From Sphingobacterium sp. FBM7-1 (GTDB lineage Bacteria; Bacteroidota; Bacteroidia; Sphingobacteriales; Sphingobacteriaceae), in NCBI RefSeq assembly GCF_020687765.1, contig NZ_JAJEWJ010000002.1:372001-436000 (forward strand): 64,000 nt of DNA. Direction: 5' to 3'. The notes under the pieces are model-generated. The model saw only the letters and a list, made by a program, of their open reading frames with translations, was not told the origin of the DNA and searched no databases. The position numbers and the translations under genes were made by a program. Every line of letters begins with the position of its first letter. Positions within the stretch are counted from its first letter, which is position 1. This document shows positions 50,915 to 61,350 of this stretch, piece by piece.

Positions 50915-51700
50915 TTAATCGTCTAGAAATTCTACCATTACGACCTCATCCTGCTGTAATCCCAATAGTCGGCTTGCATGGCCTTTGTTGATAGCAATTT
51001 CCAAGAAATTGCTGATTCCGAATAAACAAAGTTTTTCTCCTTCAGGTACTTCATTATAGTGCCAACTCAGTCTACTGATGGTTTCGTTCCTTTTAAAATG
51101 TAGTTTGAAGGCTCGTCCTTTTTGGATGTCGTTGAAAAGTTCTTTGCTGATGTTGCTAATGACGTTTCCGAATGCATCGATATAGGAAACATGTCCTTTT
51201 ATCGTGTTAACGGTTACCAACGGTTGTACCAATACTTTTTTGAGCGGTTTGTCCATTGGTTGACCAATGACAGCTAGCGGTTCACCCTTAGCAATATGGC
51301 AAGCGGCTTTAGAAAGAATATCAGCAAGCGGGAAATGAAGATACCGTAAGTCTTGCATGATGTCGATTTCGAATAACTCTTGGGCTTCATGTTCTCCCAA
51401 GATAATGCTGAAAATGCCATTGTCTGCTCCCACAAAAAAGTGGTCTTCAAATTTCATCATGGCGTAGCGGGAATCCTCTTGAAAAACAGTATCGATACCG
51501 ATGAGATGTACCGTTCCTTTCGGGAAATAATGGAAAGCGTTACGAAGCACGACAGCGGCACGCTGTATATCAAAAGAAGGTATTTCGTGCGTAATATCTA
51601 CTAGACGGACATGCGGCAGCTGCGATATGATGCTGCCTTTCAATGCCGCTTGATAAAAATCACGGTGCCCCAAATCTGTTGTAAGCGTTATTACTCCCAT
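50915..51700 (-). CDS. SAM hydrolase (SAM hydroxide adenosyltransferase, DUF62)
   Basis: A trimeric-type enzyme of the chlorinase/fluorinase superfamily that splits S-adenosylmethionine with hydroxide, giving adenosine and methionine. The 261 residues begin with ITLTTDLGHRDFYQAALKG (SAM-site Asp), then DITHEIPSFDIQRAA and FVGADNGIFS, all family hallmarks. The halide-binding insertion of fluorinases is not apparent. It leads a two-gene unit with the coiled-coil protein. Confidence 0.92.
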   Translation of the reverse strand: MGVITLTTDLGHRDFYQAALKGSIISQLPHVRLVDITHEIPSFDIQRAAVVLRNAFHYFPKGTVHLIGIDTVFQEDSRYAMMKFEDHFFVGADNGIFSIILGEHEAQELFEIDIMQDLRYLHFPLADILSKAACHIAKGEPLAVIGQPMDKPLKKVLVQPLVTVNTIKGHVSYIDAFGNVISNISKELFNDIQKGRAFKLHFKRNETISRLSWHYNEVPEGEKLCLFGISNFLEIAINKGHASRLLGLQQDEVVMVEFLDD

Positions 51701-51771
51701 ACACTATGTACCCTTTAGAGATACGAAAAAAACATTAAAATGTGATGCTGCTCTCTCCTTTAAAAGAACTA

Positions 51772-51779
51772 CAAAAGTA
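51772..51779 (-). promoter_or_regulatory. Candidate -7 element for the SAM hydrolase gene
   Basis: Minus-strand TACTTTTG fits TAnnTTTG, 71 bp upstream of the ATG. An AAAGGG at 51709-51714 (minus strand) sits at ribosome-binding distance from the ATG. Confidence 0.45.
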
Positions 51780-51978
51780 ATAAAAGAAAGTGCAATATAA
51801 ACCGTTGCCGCGCTAAATTCGGTTTTTTTGTTGCGCACCTACTAATAACGGAACGTAATTTGTATTTTTGATTCATTAAATGAATTGTATCAAGCAGCTT
51901 AATAAGAAAATTGGTCAATAGGTATAGCGGATTGCTGTAAAACATCTATCTTTATTACACATAATATATACAAACAAT

Positions 51979-52938
51979 TTGAACGAAGTACTTATACCAT
52001 TAGATGACGTTAACTTGGTGACGTTATGGGGCACTCAAAATGAATATTTTGAGTTAATAAAGAAGGGGTTTCCGAAACTGCGTTTAGTGGCCCGGGGCAA
52101 TGAATTAAAGGTGTTAGGAGAAGAATCCGAACAGCAGCGGTTTGAGAAAGTATTTGCGCGCATATTGACACATATAGCGCAATTTCAAAACTTAGATGCC
52201 GCGGTTTTAGAGGATATCTTGGGTATAACAGGTTCCGCAGTGCGAACAGATGAAAAGAAAGCAGAACCGGTGGCTTTTAAAGGAGAGCCGATAGTATATG
52301 GGCCTAACGGTTTGATCGTCCGTGCCCGCACACCGAATCAACTAAAAATGGTGCAGAGTATCGCTCATAATGATATTCTGTTTGCCATCGGACCGGCGGG
52401 AACGGGAAAAACGTATACGGCCGTAGCATTAGCTGTACGGGCGCTAAGGAATAAGGAAATAAAGCGTATCATATTGACGCGTCCTGCGGTGGAAGCTGGC
52501 GAGAATCTTGGATTCCTGCCGGGCGACCTCAAAGAGAAGGTGGATCCTTATTTACGCCCATTGTATGATGCGTTGGATGACATGATTCCGGCGGATAAAT
52601 TGAAAGATTATTTGGAACGCAGGGTGATAGAGGTTGCACCGCTAGCCTTTATGCGTGGTCGTACCTTGGATAATTGTTTTGTTATCTTGGATGAAGCACA
52701 GAACGCTACCGATATGCAATTGAAAATGTTTCTTACACGAATGGGGCCTACGGCAAAATTTATTGTCACTGGAGATTTGACTCAAATCGATTTGCCTAAG
52801 AAAACACAATCTGGCCTAGCGACCGCGGTAAAACTTTTAGAAAAAATAAAAGGTATCGATATTATTCACTTAAGCGGGTCCGATGTAGTTCGGCATAAGC
52901 TTGTAAGACGTATATTGGAGGCGTATGGCGATATTTAG
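51979..52938 (+). CDS. PhoH-like ATPase, TTG start
   Basis: A cytosolic P-loop ATPase of the PhoH family (319 residues), probably an RNA helicase or ribonuclease-linked factor. Walker A is GPAGTGKT at 138-145, Walker B is VILDEAQNATDMQLKMF, and TGDLTQIDLP follows. The N-terminal 100 residues resemble the KH-like part seen in Bacteroidota PhoH proteins. The reading frame has no ATG until about codon 124, so TTG 51979, giving MNEVLIPLDDV, is the likely start; the family's N-terminus supports this. Confidence 0.92.
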   Translation: MNEVLIPLDDVNLVTLWGTQNEYFELIKKGFPKLRLVARGNELKVLGEESEQQRFEKVFARILTHIAQFQNLDAAVLEDILGITGSAVRTDEKKAEPVAFKGEPIVYGPNGLIVRARTPNQLKMVQSIAHNDILFAIGPAGTGKTYTAVALAVRALRNKEIKRIILTRPAVEAGENLGFLPGDLKEKVDPYLRPLYDALDDMIPADKLKDYLERRVIEVAPLAFMRGRTLDNCFVILDEAQNATDMQLKMFLTRMGPTAKFIVTGDLTQIDLPKKTQSGLATAVKLLEKIKGIDIIHLSGSDVVRHKLVRRILEAYGDI

Positions 52939-53010
52939 GTTAGCATAATGATGATGAACAAGTAAAAAGAACATGCGCAAAGCACGGTACGAAGCATTAT
53001 AAATAACAAG

Positions 53011-53958
53011 ATGAACGCAATAAAAGAAACAGCATTTAAATTCCAGAAACAAAAGGCCTTTTATAAAGGCAAAGTGCGTGACGTATATAGCCTTGCGGAG
53101 GATTACTTGGTGATGGTGGCTTCGGATAGAATTTCGGCTTTTGATGTTGTTTTGCCTCGTCCGATCCCCTACAAAGGTCAAGTGTTGAACCAAATTGCGG
53201 CTAAATTTTTGGAGGCTACTCAGGATATTATTCCAAATTGGGTTATTTCGGTACCCGACCCCAACGCTACGATAGGTTATAAGTGCGAACCATTCAAAGT
53301 CGAAATGGTGATCAGAGGTTATCTTGCCGGTCATTTATGGCGTACTTATCGGGAAGGAAAAAGAACGATATGTGGGGTGACTGTGCCGGACGGGTTGAAA
53401 GAAAACGATAAACTTCCGCAGCCGATTATAACGCCTACTACAAAGGCAGATGTGGGGCATGATGAAGATATTTCGCAAACAGATCTCATTGCGAAAGGCA
53501 TCGTAAGCGAAGAAGATTATGAACAATTAGAAAAATATGCGCATGCGCTCTATCAACGCGGTACAGAAATGGCGCGTGAACGCGGACTAATACTGGTTGA
53601 TACGAAGTATGAGTTTGGAGAGCGTGGGGGGCAAATTTATTTGATGGATGAAATCCATACGCCCGATTCGTCTCGGTATTTTTATGCCGAGGGGTACGAG
53701 CAGCGCCAAGCCAAGGGGGAGCCACAGCGCCAACTTTCCAAAGAGTTTGTGAGAGAGTGGCTCATGAATAATGACTTTCAAGGCAAAGATGGTCAGACGG
53801 TTCCCGAGATGACGGATGAAATTGTGCAGTCCATATCTGCACGCTATATTGAACTTTACGAACATATTACTGGAGAACAATTTCAATATCCAGACAGTGA
53901 AAACATCGTTTCGCGGGTGGAACGAAATGTAATAGAAGCATTAAATAAATTGATATGA
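53011..53958 (+). CDS. purC: SAICAR synthetase
   Basis: Catalyses the ATP-dependent addition of aspartate to CAIR in purine synthesis. The 315 residues contain GKVRDVYSL (nucleotide-binding loop), [42 protein letters not shown] and [30 protein letters not shown] read in overlapping parts. The longer form fits eukaryote-like/Bacteroidota PurC. Its TGA overlaps the ATG of the STAS gene (ATGA), implying translational coupling. Confidence 0.95.
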   Translation: MNAIKETAFKFQKQKAFYKGKVRDVYSLAEDYLVMVASDRISAFDVVLPRPIPYKGQVLNQIAAKFLEATQDIIPNWVISVPDPNATIGYKCEPFKVEMVIRGYLAGHLWRTYREGKRTICGVTVPDGLKENDKLPQPIITPTTKADVGHDEDISQTDLIAKGIVSEEDYEQLEKYAHALYQRGTEMARERGLILVDTKYEFGERGGQIYLMDEIHTPDSSRYFYAEGYEQRQAKGEPQRQLSKEFVREWLMNNDFQGKDGQTVPEMTDEIVQSISARYIELYEHITGEQFQYPDSENIVSRVERNVIEALNKLI

Positions 53959-54341
53959 AATTTACGGTTGACAAGCATGAACGCTATGTGGTTATTGAAC
54001 CACTGCGGAACTTCCTAGACGGGGAGGCTGCAGCGAAATTGAAAGGTGAGTTTATGTTGCGCCATACGGGCGGCCAGCGTAATATTGTATTAGATCTGTG
54101 TAATGTTGAGGATGCGGATGAAGACGGCTTGCGCATGGGGTTATTGGCGCGTCGGTTATGCAAAGCCTCGGGTGGGCTCTTTATTCTTACTGGCTTAAAC
54201 GATAGACTCTTAACCTTGCTAAAGATGGCCAATATGGAAGGGTATTTTAAAACAGCCCCAACAGTTTCCGCTGCAGAGGATATGATTTTTGGTAATGAAA
54301 TTCGATTAGATCTAAGAACGGGCCAGCATGACGAAGTTTGA
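53955..54341 (+). CDS. STAS-domain protein (anti-sigma factor antagonist-like)
   Basis: A 128-residue single STAS domain like SpoIIAA/RsbV. It has [46 protein letters not shown] and [19 protein letters not shown]. Position of the usual phosphorylatable Ser/Thr (in D-S-S-G-L) is replaced by D-E-D-G-L, so this protein is probably not regulated by serine phosphorylation at that site. It overlaps purC by 4 bp and rnz by 14 bp, so expression of the three is coupled. Partner unknown. Confidence 0.88.
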   Translation: MKFTVDKHERYVVIEPLRNFLDGEAAAKLKGEFMLRHTGGQRNIVLDLCNVEDADEDGLRMGLLARRLCKASGGLFILTGLNDRLLTLLKMANMEGYFKTAPTVSAAEDMIFGNEIRLDLRTGQHDEV

Positions 54342-55242
54342 GGTTTTGATTTTGGGAAACAGTTCGGCGACGCCCATGTTCGGGCGTCATCCAACATCCC
54401 AAGTTCTAAACTTTAATGAACAGCTTTTTCTTATAGACTGCGGTGAAGGTACCCAAATGCAATTATTCCGCTATGGCATAAAAGGCAGTCGGATTAACCA
54501 TATTTTTATCAGCCATTTGCATGGAGATCATTATTTTGGTCTTATTGGGCTGCTTTCTTCACAACATTTGGTGGGGCGTAAGAACGAATTGCATTTGTAC
54601 GGTCCGCCTGCGCTCAAAGAGATTCTGGAGGTACAATTTAAATACTCGGATACGCAGCTGCGTTACCCCTTGATTTTCCATGCAACAGATGAGCACCAGG
54701 AACAAATTATATTTGAAAACAATCTCCTTTGTGTACGGAGTTTTCCGCTACGCCACCGTATCCCCTGTACCGGTTTTCGTTTTGATGAAAAACAGCGGTC
54801 AGCTTCCTTAAAAAAAGAAGAAGTGGAGCGGTTGCATATACCGGCATCCTACCGGCGTCTTATCAAAAATGGAGTAGACTACGTGGCTGCAGACGGTACC
54901 GTTTATCCAGCCAAAGATCTGACCGATACGCCGCCCCCATCGCGTAGCTATGCATATTGCTCCGATACCGTCGTGCACGATGATTATTTGGAGGCTATCC
55001 GTGGAGTCGACTTGTTATATCACGAAGCAACATTTTTGCATGATCGGGTCGAACGTGCGAAGGAAACGTTTCATACAACCAGTTTGGAAGCAGCAGAAGT
55101 AGCGCGTAAAGTAGCTGCTAAGAAACTGTTGCTTGGGCATTTTTCCGCTCGTTATAAAGATTTACAGCCCCTATTGTCAGAGGCAAGGACAGTTTTTTTT
55201 GCTACAGAGTTATCGGAGGAAGGCAAATGGTTTTTAGTATAG
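54328..55242 (+). CDS. rnz: Ribonuclease Z
   Basis: A metallo-beta-lactamase-fold endonuclease that cuts the 3' trailer of tRNA precursors. The 304 residues carry the zinc motif SHLHGDHYFGL (His63, His65, Asp67, His68), a further metal His in PLRHRIPCTGF, YCSDTVVHDD, LYHEATF and the late LLGHFSARY. Length matches bacterial RNase Z. The start ATG 54328 lies 14 bp inside the STAS gene. Confidence 0.95.
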   Translation: MTKFEVLILGNSSATPMFGRHPTSQVLNFNEQLFLIDCGEGTQMQLFRYGIKGSRINHIFISHLHGDHYFGLIGLLSSQHLVGRKNELHLYGPPALKEILEVQFKYSDTQLRYPLIFHATDEHQEQIIFENNLLCVRSFPLRHRIPCTGFRFDEKQRSASLKKEEVERLHIPASYRRLIKNGVDYVAADGTVYPAKDLTDTPPPSRSYAYCSDTVVHDDYLEAIRGVDLLYHEATFLHDRVERAKETFHTTSLEAAEVARKVAAKKLLLGHFSARYKDLQPLLSEARTVFFATELSEEGKWFLV

Positions 55243-55379
55243 GGTTTTTGTATATTTTTCCGCATCTTTACACGTTCAATTGAAGACCTGCATGAGCAGT
55301 TGCTAAGAAAAGAATAGAAATCATTTAGCCTATGCAAGCTTCATTGCCATAAAGAATACATTGTTCTAATGAAAAAAAT

Positions 55380-56459
55380 ATGAAGACGTCTTTTAGCCTA
55401 AACGTATTGCTGAGGGATAACATAAAAAAATTAGTGCCCTATTCATCTGCACGGGACGAATTTAAAGGGGAAGCCTCTGTTCTATTGGATGCCAATGAAA
55501 ATGCGTTTGGTTCACCATACGCTAAAAACTATAATCGCTATCCGGACCCCTTGCAACATCGAGTAAAAGAAAAACTGCGCCTTATCAAAGGTGTCCCTGA
55601 GGAGAATATTTTTTTGGGGAACGGTAGTGATGAAGCGATTGACATTCTTTTTCGTGCTTTTTGTGAGCCGGGAAGAGATAACGTTATTTTAGTGCCGCCC
55701 ACGTATGGTATGTACGAGGTTTCGGCCAATATTAATAACGTCGCCTATAAAAAAATAAACTTGACAGCCGATTACCAGCTGGATTTAGAAGGGATTGCTT
55801 CGGCTATTGATGCGCATACCAAACTTATCTTTATCTGTTCCCCTAATAACCCTACTGGCAATAGTATTCACCGACAAGATATCGAGACAATCTTAGTCAA
55901 TTTCGATGGGATTGTGGTTGTCGATGAAGCCTATATCAATTTCGCTAAGCAGGCTTCTTTTACGTCGGATTTGGGAGAATTTCCCAATTTGGTGGTCTTG
56001 CAGACGCTTTCCAAAGCTTGGGGACTTGCTGCCTTGCGATTAGGGATGGCTTTTGCTAGTAAGGATATTATCACGGTTTTTAACAAAATTAAACCACCCT
56101 ATAACATCAATCAAGCGACGCAAGATATTGTGTTGGAGGCTTTGGATGGGGTGGATATTGTCAATGAGTGGATTAAAGAAGTTGTGAAAGAGCGGGAAAA
56201 ACTCGCCGAATCATTGCTGACGATGCCTCAAGTTGTGCATGTGACGCCTTCAGACGCCAACTTTATATTGGTCAAGTTAGAGGAGCCGAGAGCGCTTTAT
56301 GATTTTTTGGTTGATCGGGGGATTATTGTGCGCGACCGTTCTAAAGTCGAATTGTGCGAAGGATGCTTGCGGTTGACGATTGGCACGCCCCAAGAAAATA
56401 ATCTGTTATTAAAGAGTATGCGGGAGTTTTATGAGGATCAAACGCAGAGAAGGATGTAA
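55380..56459 (+). CDS. hisC: Histidinol-phosphate aminotransferase
   Basis: A PLP enzyme converting imidazole acetol-phosphate to histidinol-phosphate. The 359 residues have [10 protein letters not shown] near the start, [29 protein letters not shown] and the PLP-binding lysine in [14 protein letters not shown], plus [19 protein letters not shown]. It heads the his genes here and lies 137 bp after rnz; no hisG or hisD precedes it. Gene hisB follows after about 50 bp. Confidence 0.95.
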   Translation: MKTSFSLNVLLRDNIKKLVPYSSARDEFKGEASVLLDANENAFGSPYAKNYNRYPDPLQHRVKEKLRLIKGVPEENIFLGNGSDEAIDILFRAFCEPGRDNVILVPPTYGMYEVSANINNVAYKKINLTADYQLDLEGIASAIDAHTKLIFICSPNNPTGNSIHRQDIETILVNFDGIVVVDEAYINFAKQASFTSDLGEFPNLVVLQTLSKAWGLAALRLGMAFASKDIITVFNKIKPPYNINQATQDIVLEALDGVDIVNEWIKEVVKEREKLAESLLTMPQVVHVTPSDANFILVKLEEPRALYDFLVDRGIIVRDRSKVELCEGCLRLTIGTPQENNLLLKSMREFYEDQTQRRM

Positions 56460-56509
56460 ATAGCACACCTACGGTGTTAACCCCGTATCAGTTATTGGAA
56501 AAAATAAAA

Positions 56510-57637
56510 ATGAAGAGAGTATTATTTATAGACCGCGATGGTACGTTGATCTTGGAGCCGGAAGACGAGCAGATTGATTCGTTTGCGAAGCTTAAGTTCT
56601 ATCCGGGAGCACTGCAATATTTACCACGCATAGCAAAAGAACTGGATTTTGAATTGGTTTTGGTATCCAACCAAGATGGGTTGGGCACCACATCGCATCC
56701 CGAAGAAAATTTTTGGCCCGTACATCATTTTATACTAGATACGTTTGCTGGAGAAGGGGTTCAATTTGTCCGGGAGCACATTGATCGTACATTTCCACAT
56801 GAAAACGCCCCTACCCGGAAACCGGGTATCGGCATGTTGGGAGATTATTTCAACGCAGAGAAGTATGACCTAGCAGGATCTTTTGTGATAGGCGATCGTG
56901 TCAATGATGTAAAGCTAGCGGAGAATATGGGCGCGCAAGCCATCTGGTTGCGTAACGATGAAATGTTAGGCAAGGCGGAGAACGTGCAGATACAAAACGA
57001 TGCGATTGCGTTGGAAACAACCGATTGGAAGTCTATATATGAGTTTTTAAAACTAGGCACGCGTACCGGCGAACACCATCGTAAAACGAATGAAACCGAT
57101 ATCTACATCCACGTAAATTTGGATGGTTCTGGAAAATCAGATATCGATACCGGTTTACCGTTCTTTGATCATATGCTTGATCAGATCGCACGACACGGTG
57201 CAATTGATCTAACGGTAAAGGCGAAAGGTGATTTGCACATCGATGAACATCATACTATTGAAGATACCGGTATCGCGTTGGGCGAAATCTTCCTAAAGGT
57301 TTTAGGGGATAAACGCGGTATTGAACGTTATGCGTATACTTTGCCGATGGATGACTGCCTGGCACAAGTAGCGATCGATTTCGGTGGCCGAAATTGGATC
57401 GTATGGGAGGCAACTTTCAACCGCGAGAAAATAGGGGATATGCCTACAGAGATGTTTTTCCATTTCTTTAAATCATTCTCGGATGCATCGAAGTCAAATT
57501 TGAATATCAAAGCGGAAGGCGATAATGAGCACCATAAAATAGAGGCTATTTTCAAGGCATTCGCGAAATCAATAAAAAAAGCAGTTCGCCGAGATGCGGA
57601 GAATATGCAATTGCCGAGTACAAAAGGGGTTTTGTAG
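56510..57637 (+). CDS. hisB: Bifunctional histidinol-phosphatase / imidazoleglycerol-phosphate dehydratase
   Basis: Does two steps of histidine synthesis. The HAD phosphatase part (about 1-165) starts [13 protein letters not shown] with catalytic Asp residues and includes VSNQDGLGT and [14 protein letters not shown]. The dehydratase part (about 175-375) has [30 protein letters not shown] and [18 protein letters not shown], which coordinate the metal. ATG 56510 is used; a GTG 36 bp upstream would add a stretch unlike the family. Confidence 0.95.
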   Translation: MKRVLFIDRDGTLILEPEDEQIDSFAKLKFYPGALQYLPRIAKELDFELVLVSNQDGLGTTSHPEENFWPVHHFILDTFAGEGVQFVREHIDRTFPHENAPTRKPGIGMLGDYFNAEKYDLAGSFVIGDRVNDVKLAENMGAQAIWLRNDEMLGKAENVQIQNDAIALETTDWKSIYEFLKLGTRTGEHHRKTNETDIYIHVNLDGSGKSDIDTGLPFFDHMLDQIARHGAIDLTVKAKGDLHIDEHHTIEDTGIALGEIFLKVLGDKRGIERYAYTLPMDDCLAQVAIDFGGRNWIVWEATFNREKIGDMPTEMFFHFFKSFSDASKSNLNIKAEGDNEHHKIEAIFKAFAKSIKKAVRRDAENMQLPSTKGVL

Positions 57638-57643
57638 AAAAAG

Positions 57644-58234
57644 ATGATCGGAATCGTAAATTACGGAGCAGGAAATATTTTTTCATTGACCGCGGCACTG
57701 CACCGTGTCGGTATTGCCTATGGTATGATCGATAAGGTCGCGGATTTTGATCTTTACGATCGTATTATAATCCCGGGAGTGGGACACGCCGGAGCCGCCA
57801 TGCTGAAATTGCAAGAGACGGGCTTGGTGCAGCATATTATCGCATCGGGCAAACCGGTATTGGGGATTTGTGTGGGGATGCAATTGTTGACGGCATTTTC
57901 AGAAGAAGGTTCGGCCGAACTTTTGAATATTGTGCCATTGAAAACCTTGCATTTCGAAAAGCGTATTGGCAAGAAAGTTCCACACATGGGATGGAATAGT
58001 ATCGTGCCCAAGAAAGATTGTCCTCTTTTTAAGGGGATTTCTGAGAATAGTTACTTCTATTTTGTACACTCTTATTTTATTGAGGCGGATGAACAATACA
58101 CCAGTGCGTTTTGTACATACGACGTGGTTTTTTCAGCTGCTCTACAAAAAGATAATTTTTACGGTGTACAGTTTCATCCGGAGAAATCCGGGAAGCCTGG
58201 AGAGCAGATATTGCTGAATTTTTCTCAATTATAG
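57644..58234 (+). CDS. hisH: Imidazole glycerol phosphate synthase, glutaminase subunit
   Basis: Class I glutamine amidotransferase that feeds ammonia to HisF. Motifs seen: VNYGAGNIFSL, IPGVGHAG, catalytic Cys in GICVGMQLL, and the His-Glu pair in GVQFHPEKSG. The 196 residues match the family. It starts 6 bp after the hisB stop and is followed by a 76-bp gap with a 7-bp hairpin (58269-58285, ACGACTT/AAGTCGT). Confidence 0.95.
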   Translation: MIGIVNYGAGNIFSLTAALHRVGIAYGMIDKVADFDLYDRIIIPGVGHAGAAMLKLQETGLVQHIIASGKPVLGICVGMQLLTAFSEEGSAELLNIVPLKTLHFEKRIGKKVPHMGWNSIVPKKDCPLFKGISENSYFYFVHSYFIEADEQYTSAFCTYDVVFSAALQKDNFYGVQFHPEKSGKPGEQILLNFSQL

Positions 58235-58310
58235 GTAGATATTGTTTATAATTGTTGATTATTAATTGACGACTTTATAAGTCGTGACATTTAACTTATT
58301 ACTGTAGAAT

Positions 58311-59063
58311 ATGTATATCATTCCTGCTATTGATGTTTTGGATAAAAAGGTTGTCCGTCTGAGAGAGGGCAATTACGATGACGTCACGACGTATGACATA
58401 TCATTGGAAGAACAAATAAAGATGTATCATGCCAATGGTACCGAAATCGTTCATATCATTGATTTGAATGGTGCGAAGGGCGATTTCAGTAATCAGGATT
58501 ATCTGTTTGACATTATTCGTAAAACAGATATGAAAGTGCAGTATGGCGGAGGGGTGAGAAGCATTGAGAAAGTCAAAGAATTAGTGGATGCAGGTGTTTA
58601 TCGGGTGATCGTTGGAACGCAGGCTATTACCAATCCAACCTTTTTGGAGGAGCTTAGCAAGCTTAATGAAGGACGTGTAAAATACGCTGATCATATTGTT
58701 ATTGCAATCGATGTATTGGATGAAGTCATTAAATATTCGGGTTGGCTAGAAAGCTCACCCATTAAGCTGATCGCTTATATCGACAAATGTCTTTCTTTAG
58801 GTTTTTTCCGTTTTCTATGTACAGACATTAGTAAGGACGGAAAGCTCGGTGGCGCCGGTGTAGAACTATATCAGAAACTACTGGATCACTCACCGATCAT
58901 CAAATTGATAGGATCAGGTGGGATAAGTTCGATGGATGACATCCGTGACTTACAAGCACTCGGTAGAATGGAATCTTGCGTGGTGGGGAAAGCCATCTAT
59001 GAGAACAAGATTAGCATTGACGAGATTAAAGACTGGAACCTGAAAGCGCTTATCAGTATCTAA
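58311..59063 (+). CDS. hisA: ProFAR isomerase
   Basis: A TIM-barrel isomerase opening the ribose ring of ProFAR in histidine synthesis. The 250 residues begin [20 protein letters not shown] with the catalytic Asp8, have [20 protein letters not shown], the second catalytic Asp in TDISKDGKL, and [12 protein letters not shown] near the end. It has a 76-bp gap before it, so it may have some separate control. hisF follows after 2 bp. Confidence 0.95.
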   Translation: MYIIPAIDVLDKKVVRLREGNYDDVTTYDISLEEQIKMYHANGTEIVHIIDLNGAKGDFSNQDYLFDIIRKTDMKVQYGGGVRSIEKVKELVDAGVYRVIVGTQAITNPTFLEELSKLNEGRVKYADHIVIAIDVLDEVIKYSGWLESSPIKLIAYIDKCLSLGFFRFLCTDISKDGKLGGAGVELYQKLLDHSPIIKLIGSGGISSMDDIRDLQALGRMESCVVGKAIYENKISIDEIKDWNLKALISI

Positions 59064-59065
59064 GT

Positions 59066-59818
59066 ATGTTGGCAAAACGTATTATCCCCTGTTTGGATGT
59101 CAAAGATGGTCGTACTGTAAAAGGCGTTAACTTCGTGGATCTGCGGGATGCTGGCGATCCAGTTGAGCTCGCTTGGCAGTATTCGCAACAGGGAGCAGAC
59201 GAATTGGTGTTTCTCGACATCACGGCTACGCACGAAAAACGTAAGACGACCATCGAGCTGGTAAAAGCTGTAGCTAAGCAAATTAATATTCCTTTTACCA
59301 TAGGTGGCGGAATAAACGAATTGAAAGACGCCGAGATATTATTGCATGCCGGAGCAGACAAAATTTCAATCAATTCGGCAGCCGTGCGTAACCCGGCATT
59401 GATTGACGAACTTGCCCGTTCTTTCGGACGTCAATTTGTTGTTGTTGCGGTCGATACGCGTGTGGTCGACGGAGAAAATTTTGTTTATTTACGCGGTGGT
59501 CGAGATAAAACCGATATACGCACGGAGGATTGGGTTAAAGAAGCAGAGCAACGAGGCGCGGGAGAGATCCTTTTGACTTCAATGGATCATGACGGAACGA
59601 AGAATGGCTTTGATAACACGTTATTAAGACAAATTAACGAGACGATAAATATACCATTGATTGCGTCGGGCGGGGCAGGAAAACAAGCGCATTTTGTGGA
59701 CGTATTTCAGCAGGCCAATGTAGATGCTGCTTTGGCAGCATCGGTGTTTCATTATGGCGAAATTTTGATCCCAGAGCTGAAAGAGACGCTCCGAACGAAC
59801 GGAATTGTGGTTAGATAG
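59066..59818 (+). CDS. hisF: Imidazole glycerol phosphate synthase, cyclase subunit
   Basis: The TIM-barrel cyclase that forms the imidazole ring using ammonia from HisH. Motifs: [17 protein letters not shown] with catalytic Asp, [53 protein letters not shown] with the second catalytic Asp, and [12 protein letters not shown]. The 250 residues are normal. Located 2 bp after hisA and 19 bp before hisIE. Confidence 0.96.
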   Translation: MLAKRIIPCLDVKDGRTVKGVNFVDLRDAGDPVELAWQYSQQGADELVFLDITATHEKRKTTIELVKAVAKQINIPFTIGGGINELKDAEILLHAGADKISINSAAVRNPALIDELARSFGRQFVVVAVDTRVVDGENFVYLRGGRDKTDIRTEDWVKEAEQRGAGEILLTSMDHDGTKNGFDNTLLRQINETINIPLIASGGAGKQAHFVDVFQQANVDAALAASVFHYGEILIPELKETLRTNGIVVR

Positions 59819-59837
59819 CTAATATAAATACAATAAA

Positions 59838-60419
59838 ATGGATTTCGCAAAAGGAGACGGATTGATTCCCGTTGTTATACAGGATAGTCAGACACTCGAA
59901 GTGCTGATGTTAGGGTATATGAATGAGGAGGCGTGGACGAAGACTCAACAAGAGAGACGCGTAACCTTTTATTCGCGAAGCAAAAATAGATTGTGGACAA
60001 AAGGAGAGGAAAGTGGTCACTTTTTAGAGATGGTTTCTTTCCATGCGGATTGTGATAATGATACCTTATTAATAAAGGTCAGGCCGGCGGGACCGACCTG
60101 CCATACCGGCGCGCGCAGTTGTTTCCAGACCGAATATAATCAGAACTTCCTATTACAATTGGAGCGTATCGTGCAGCAGCGTTACGATCATCCGATAGAA
60201 GAATCTTATGTGAACCGCCTACGGCAGAGAGGCTTGAATAAAATCGCCCAGAAAGTTGGTGAAGAGGCTGTAGAAACAGTTATAGCTGCATTGGCCGAAA
60301 CGGAACACGATTTTATCAATGAGTCCTCCGATCTATTCTTCCATTTGCTGGTACTTCTTCGGGAAAAAGGTTTGGATTTACAGGTGATTGCCAAAAACCT
60401 AGAAAGTCGGCATCAATAA
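59838..60419 (+). CDS. hisIE: Bifunctional PRA-AMP cyclohydrolase / PRA-ATP pyrophosphatase
   Basis: Two early steps of histidine synthesis in one protein of 193 residues. The HisI part (1 to about 105) has VLMLGYMNEEAW, FYSRSKNRLWTKGEESGH and zinc cysteines in HADCDNDTLL and GPTCHTGARSCF. The HisE part (about 108-193) has RLRQRGLNKIAQKVGEEAVETVIAALA in overlapping form, with the Mg-binding Glu residues. The WD40 gene follows after 11 bp. Confidence 0.95.
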   Translation: MDFAKGDGLIPVVIQDSQTLEVLMLGYMNEEAWTKTQQERRVTFYSRSKNRLWTKGEESGHFLEMVSFHADCDNDTLLIKVRPAGPTCHTGARSCFQTEYNQNFLLQLERIVQQRYDHPIEESYVNRLRQRGLNKIAQKVGEEAVETVIAALAETEHDFINESSDLFFHLLVLLREKGLDLQVIAKNLESRHQ

Positions 60420-60430
60420 AAAGGAGTAAT

Positions 60431-61345
60431 ATGCTAACGGTTGATGTTTCTTTATCTAACACATTCATAGGTCATCAAAATCCTATATTCGCCGTATCCC
60501 ACGGTTTGGATGCGTCGACCATTTTTACCGGAGGTAATGATAAAGGGGTGGTAGAGTGGGATATGCGTGAAGGAAAGTTTAAGCGTATTTTGTGTGCCGT
60601 TCCGGCTTCCGTTTATGTGCTTCATCTGCTAGAAGAAGAAGGGGTTTTGATCATCGGATTGCGTAATGGAGAGGTATGGTTTGTGGATATAGCACGACAG
60701 GAACTTATCCATAAAACCCAGACTGAAAAAGGAGCGGTTTTTGATCTTAGGGTGCTTCCTGATAAACGAGAGATTATCGCAACAGGCGAAGAAGGCGTGG
60801 CCTACGTCTGGTCGTTAGATAATTATGCTTTGCTCTACAAATTCCCTATAGCGGATACAACGGTACGTGTTATTGAGCCTTATCCAAACACGAACCAGAT
60901 TGCTTTCGGCGATAAAAATGGGGTCGTACACCTCTATGATACGGCTGATTTTCGAGCGATAACTAATCAGCAGGTACATAGCCTTCCGGTTACGGCTTTG
61001 GCCGTTACGGATACGAGTTTGCTTACAGGGGGGAGAGATGCGAAGCTGGTTCGGCTAGCGCAGCATGATCTGTCGATTATAGAAGCTATTACACCGCATA
61101 TGTTTACCGTGTATGCCATACTTCCGCATCCAAGTTTGCCGATTATCGCGACCGTCAGCCGCGACAAATCGATCAAAATATGGAACGCCTTATCGCTAGC
61201 TCTGTTAAAAAATATCAGTATCGAACGGGGATATGACGCACACCGTTTGTCCATTAATACCGCGACTTGGGTTGGTGACCAATTAGTTACCGCTGGCGAT
61301 GACAAACTCGTGAAAATATGGGATGTCTCCGTGCAGGACAGTTGA
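60431..61345 (+). CDS. WD40-repeat protein at the end of the his operon
   Basis: A 304-residue cytosolic beta-propeller with about six to seven WD-like blades (for example GHQNPIFAVSHGLD, TGGNDKGVVEWDMREG, PSLPIIATVSRDKSIKIWNA and VTAGDDKLVKIWDVS). No signal peptide and no enzymatic domain. It is separated from hisIE by 11 bp and has an AAGGAG ribosome site before its ATG, so it is cotranscribed with the his genes. A role in histidine synthesis is unlikely; a scaffold is possible. The stop lies 5 bp from the convergent ruvA. Confidence 0.88.
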   Translation: MLTVDVSLSNTFIGHQNPIFAVSHGLDASTIFTGGNDKGVVEWDMREGKFKRILCAVPASVYVLHLLEEEGVLIIGLRNGEVWFVDIARQELIHKTQTEKGAVFDLRVLPDKREIIATGEEGVAYVWSLDNYALLYKFPIADTTVRVIEPYPNTNQIAFGDKNGVVHLYDTADFRAITNQQVHSLPVTALAVTDTSLLTGGRDAKLVRLAQHDLSIIEAITPHMFTVYAILPHPSLPIIATVSRDKSIKIWNALSLALLKNISIERGYDAHRLSINTATWVGDQLVTAGDDKLVKIWDVSVQDS

Positions 61346-61350
61346 TGTTT

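Noticed and set aside
55243-55379. Histidine attenuator leader before hisC
   Set aside because: No short peptide with a run of His codons and no terminator/antiterminator stem pair is present in this 137-bp gap.
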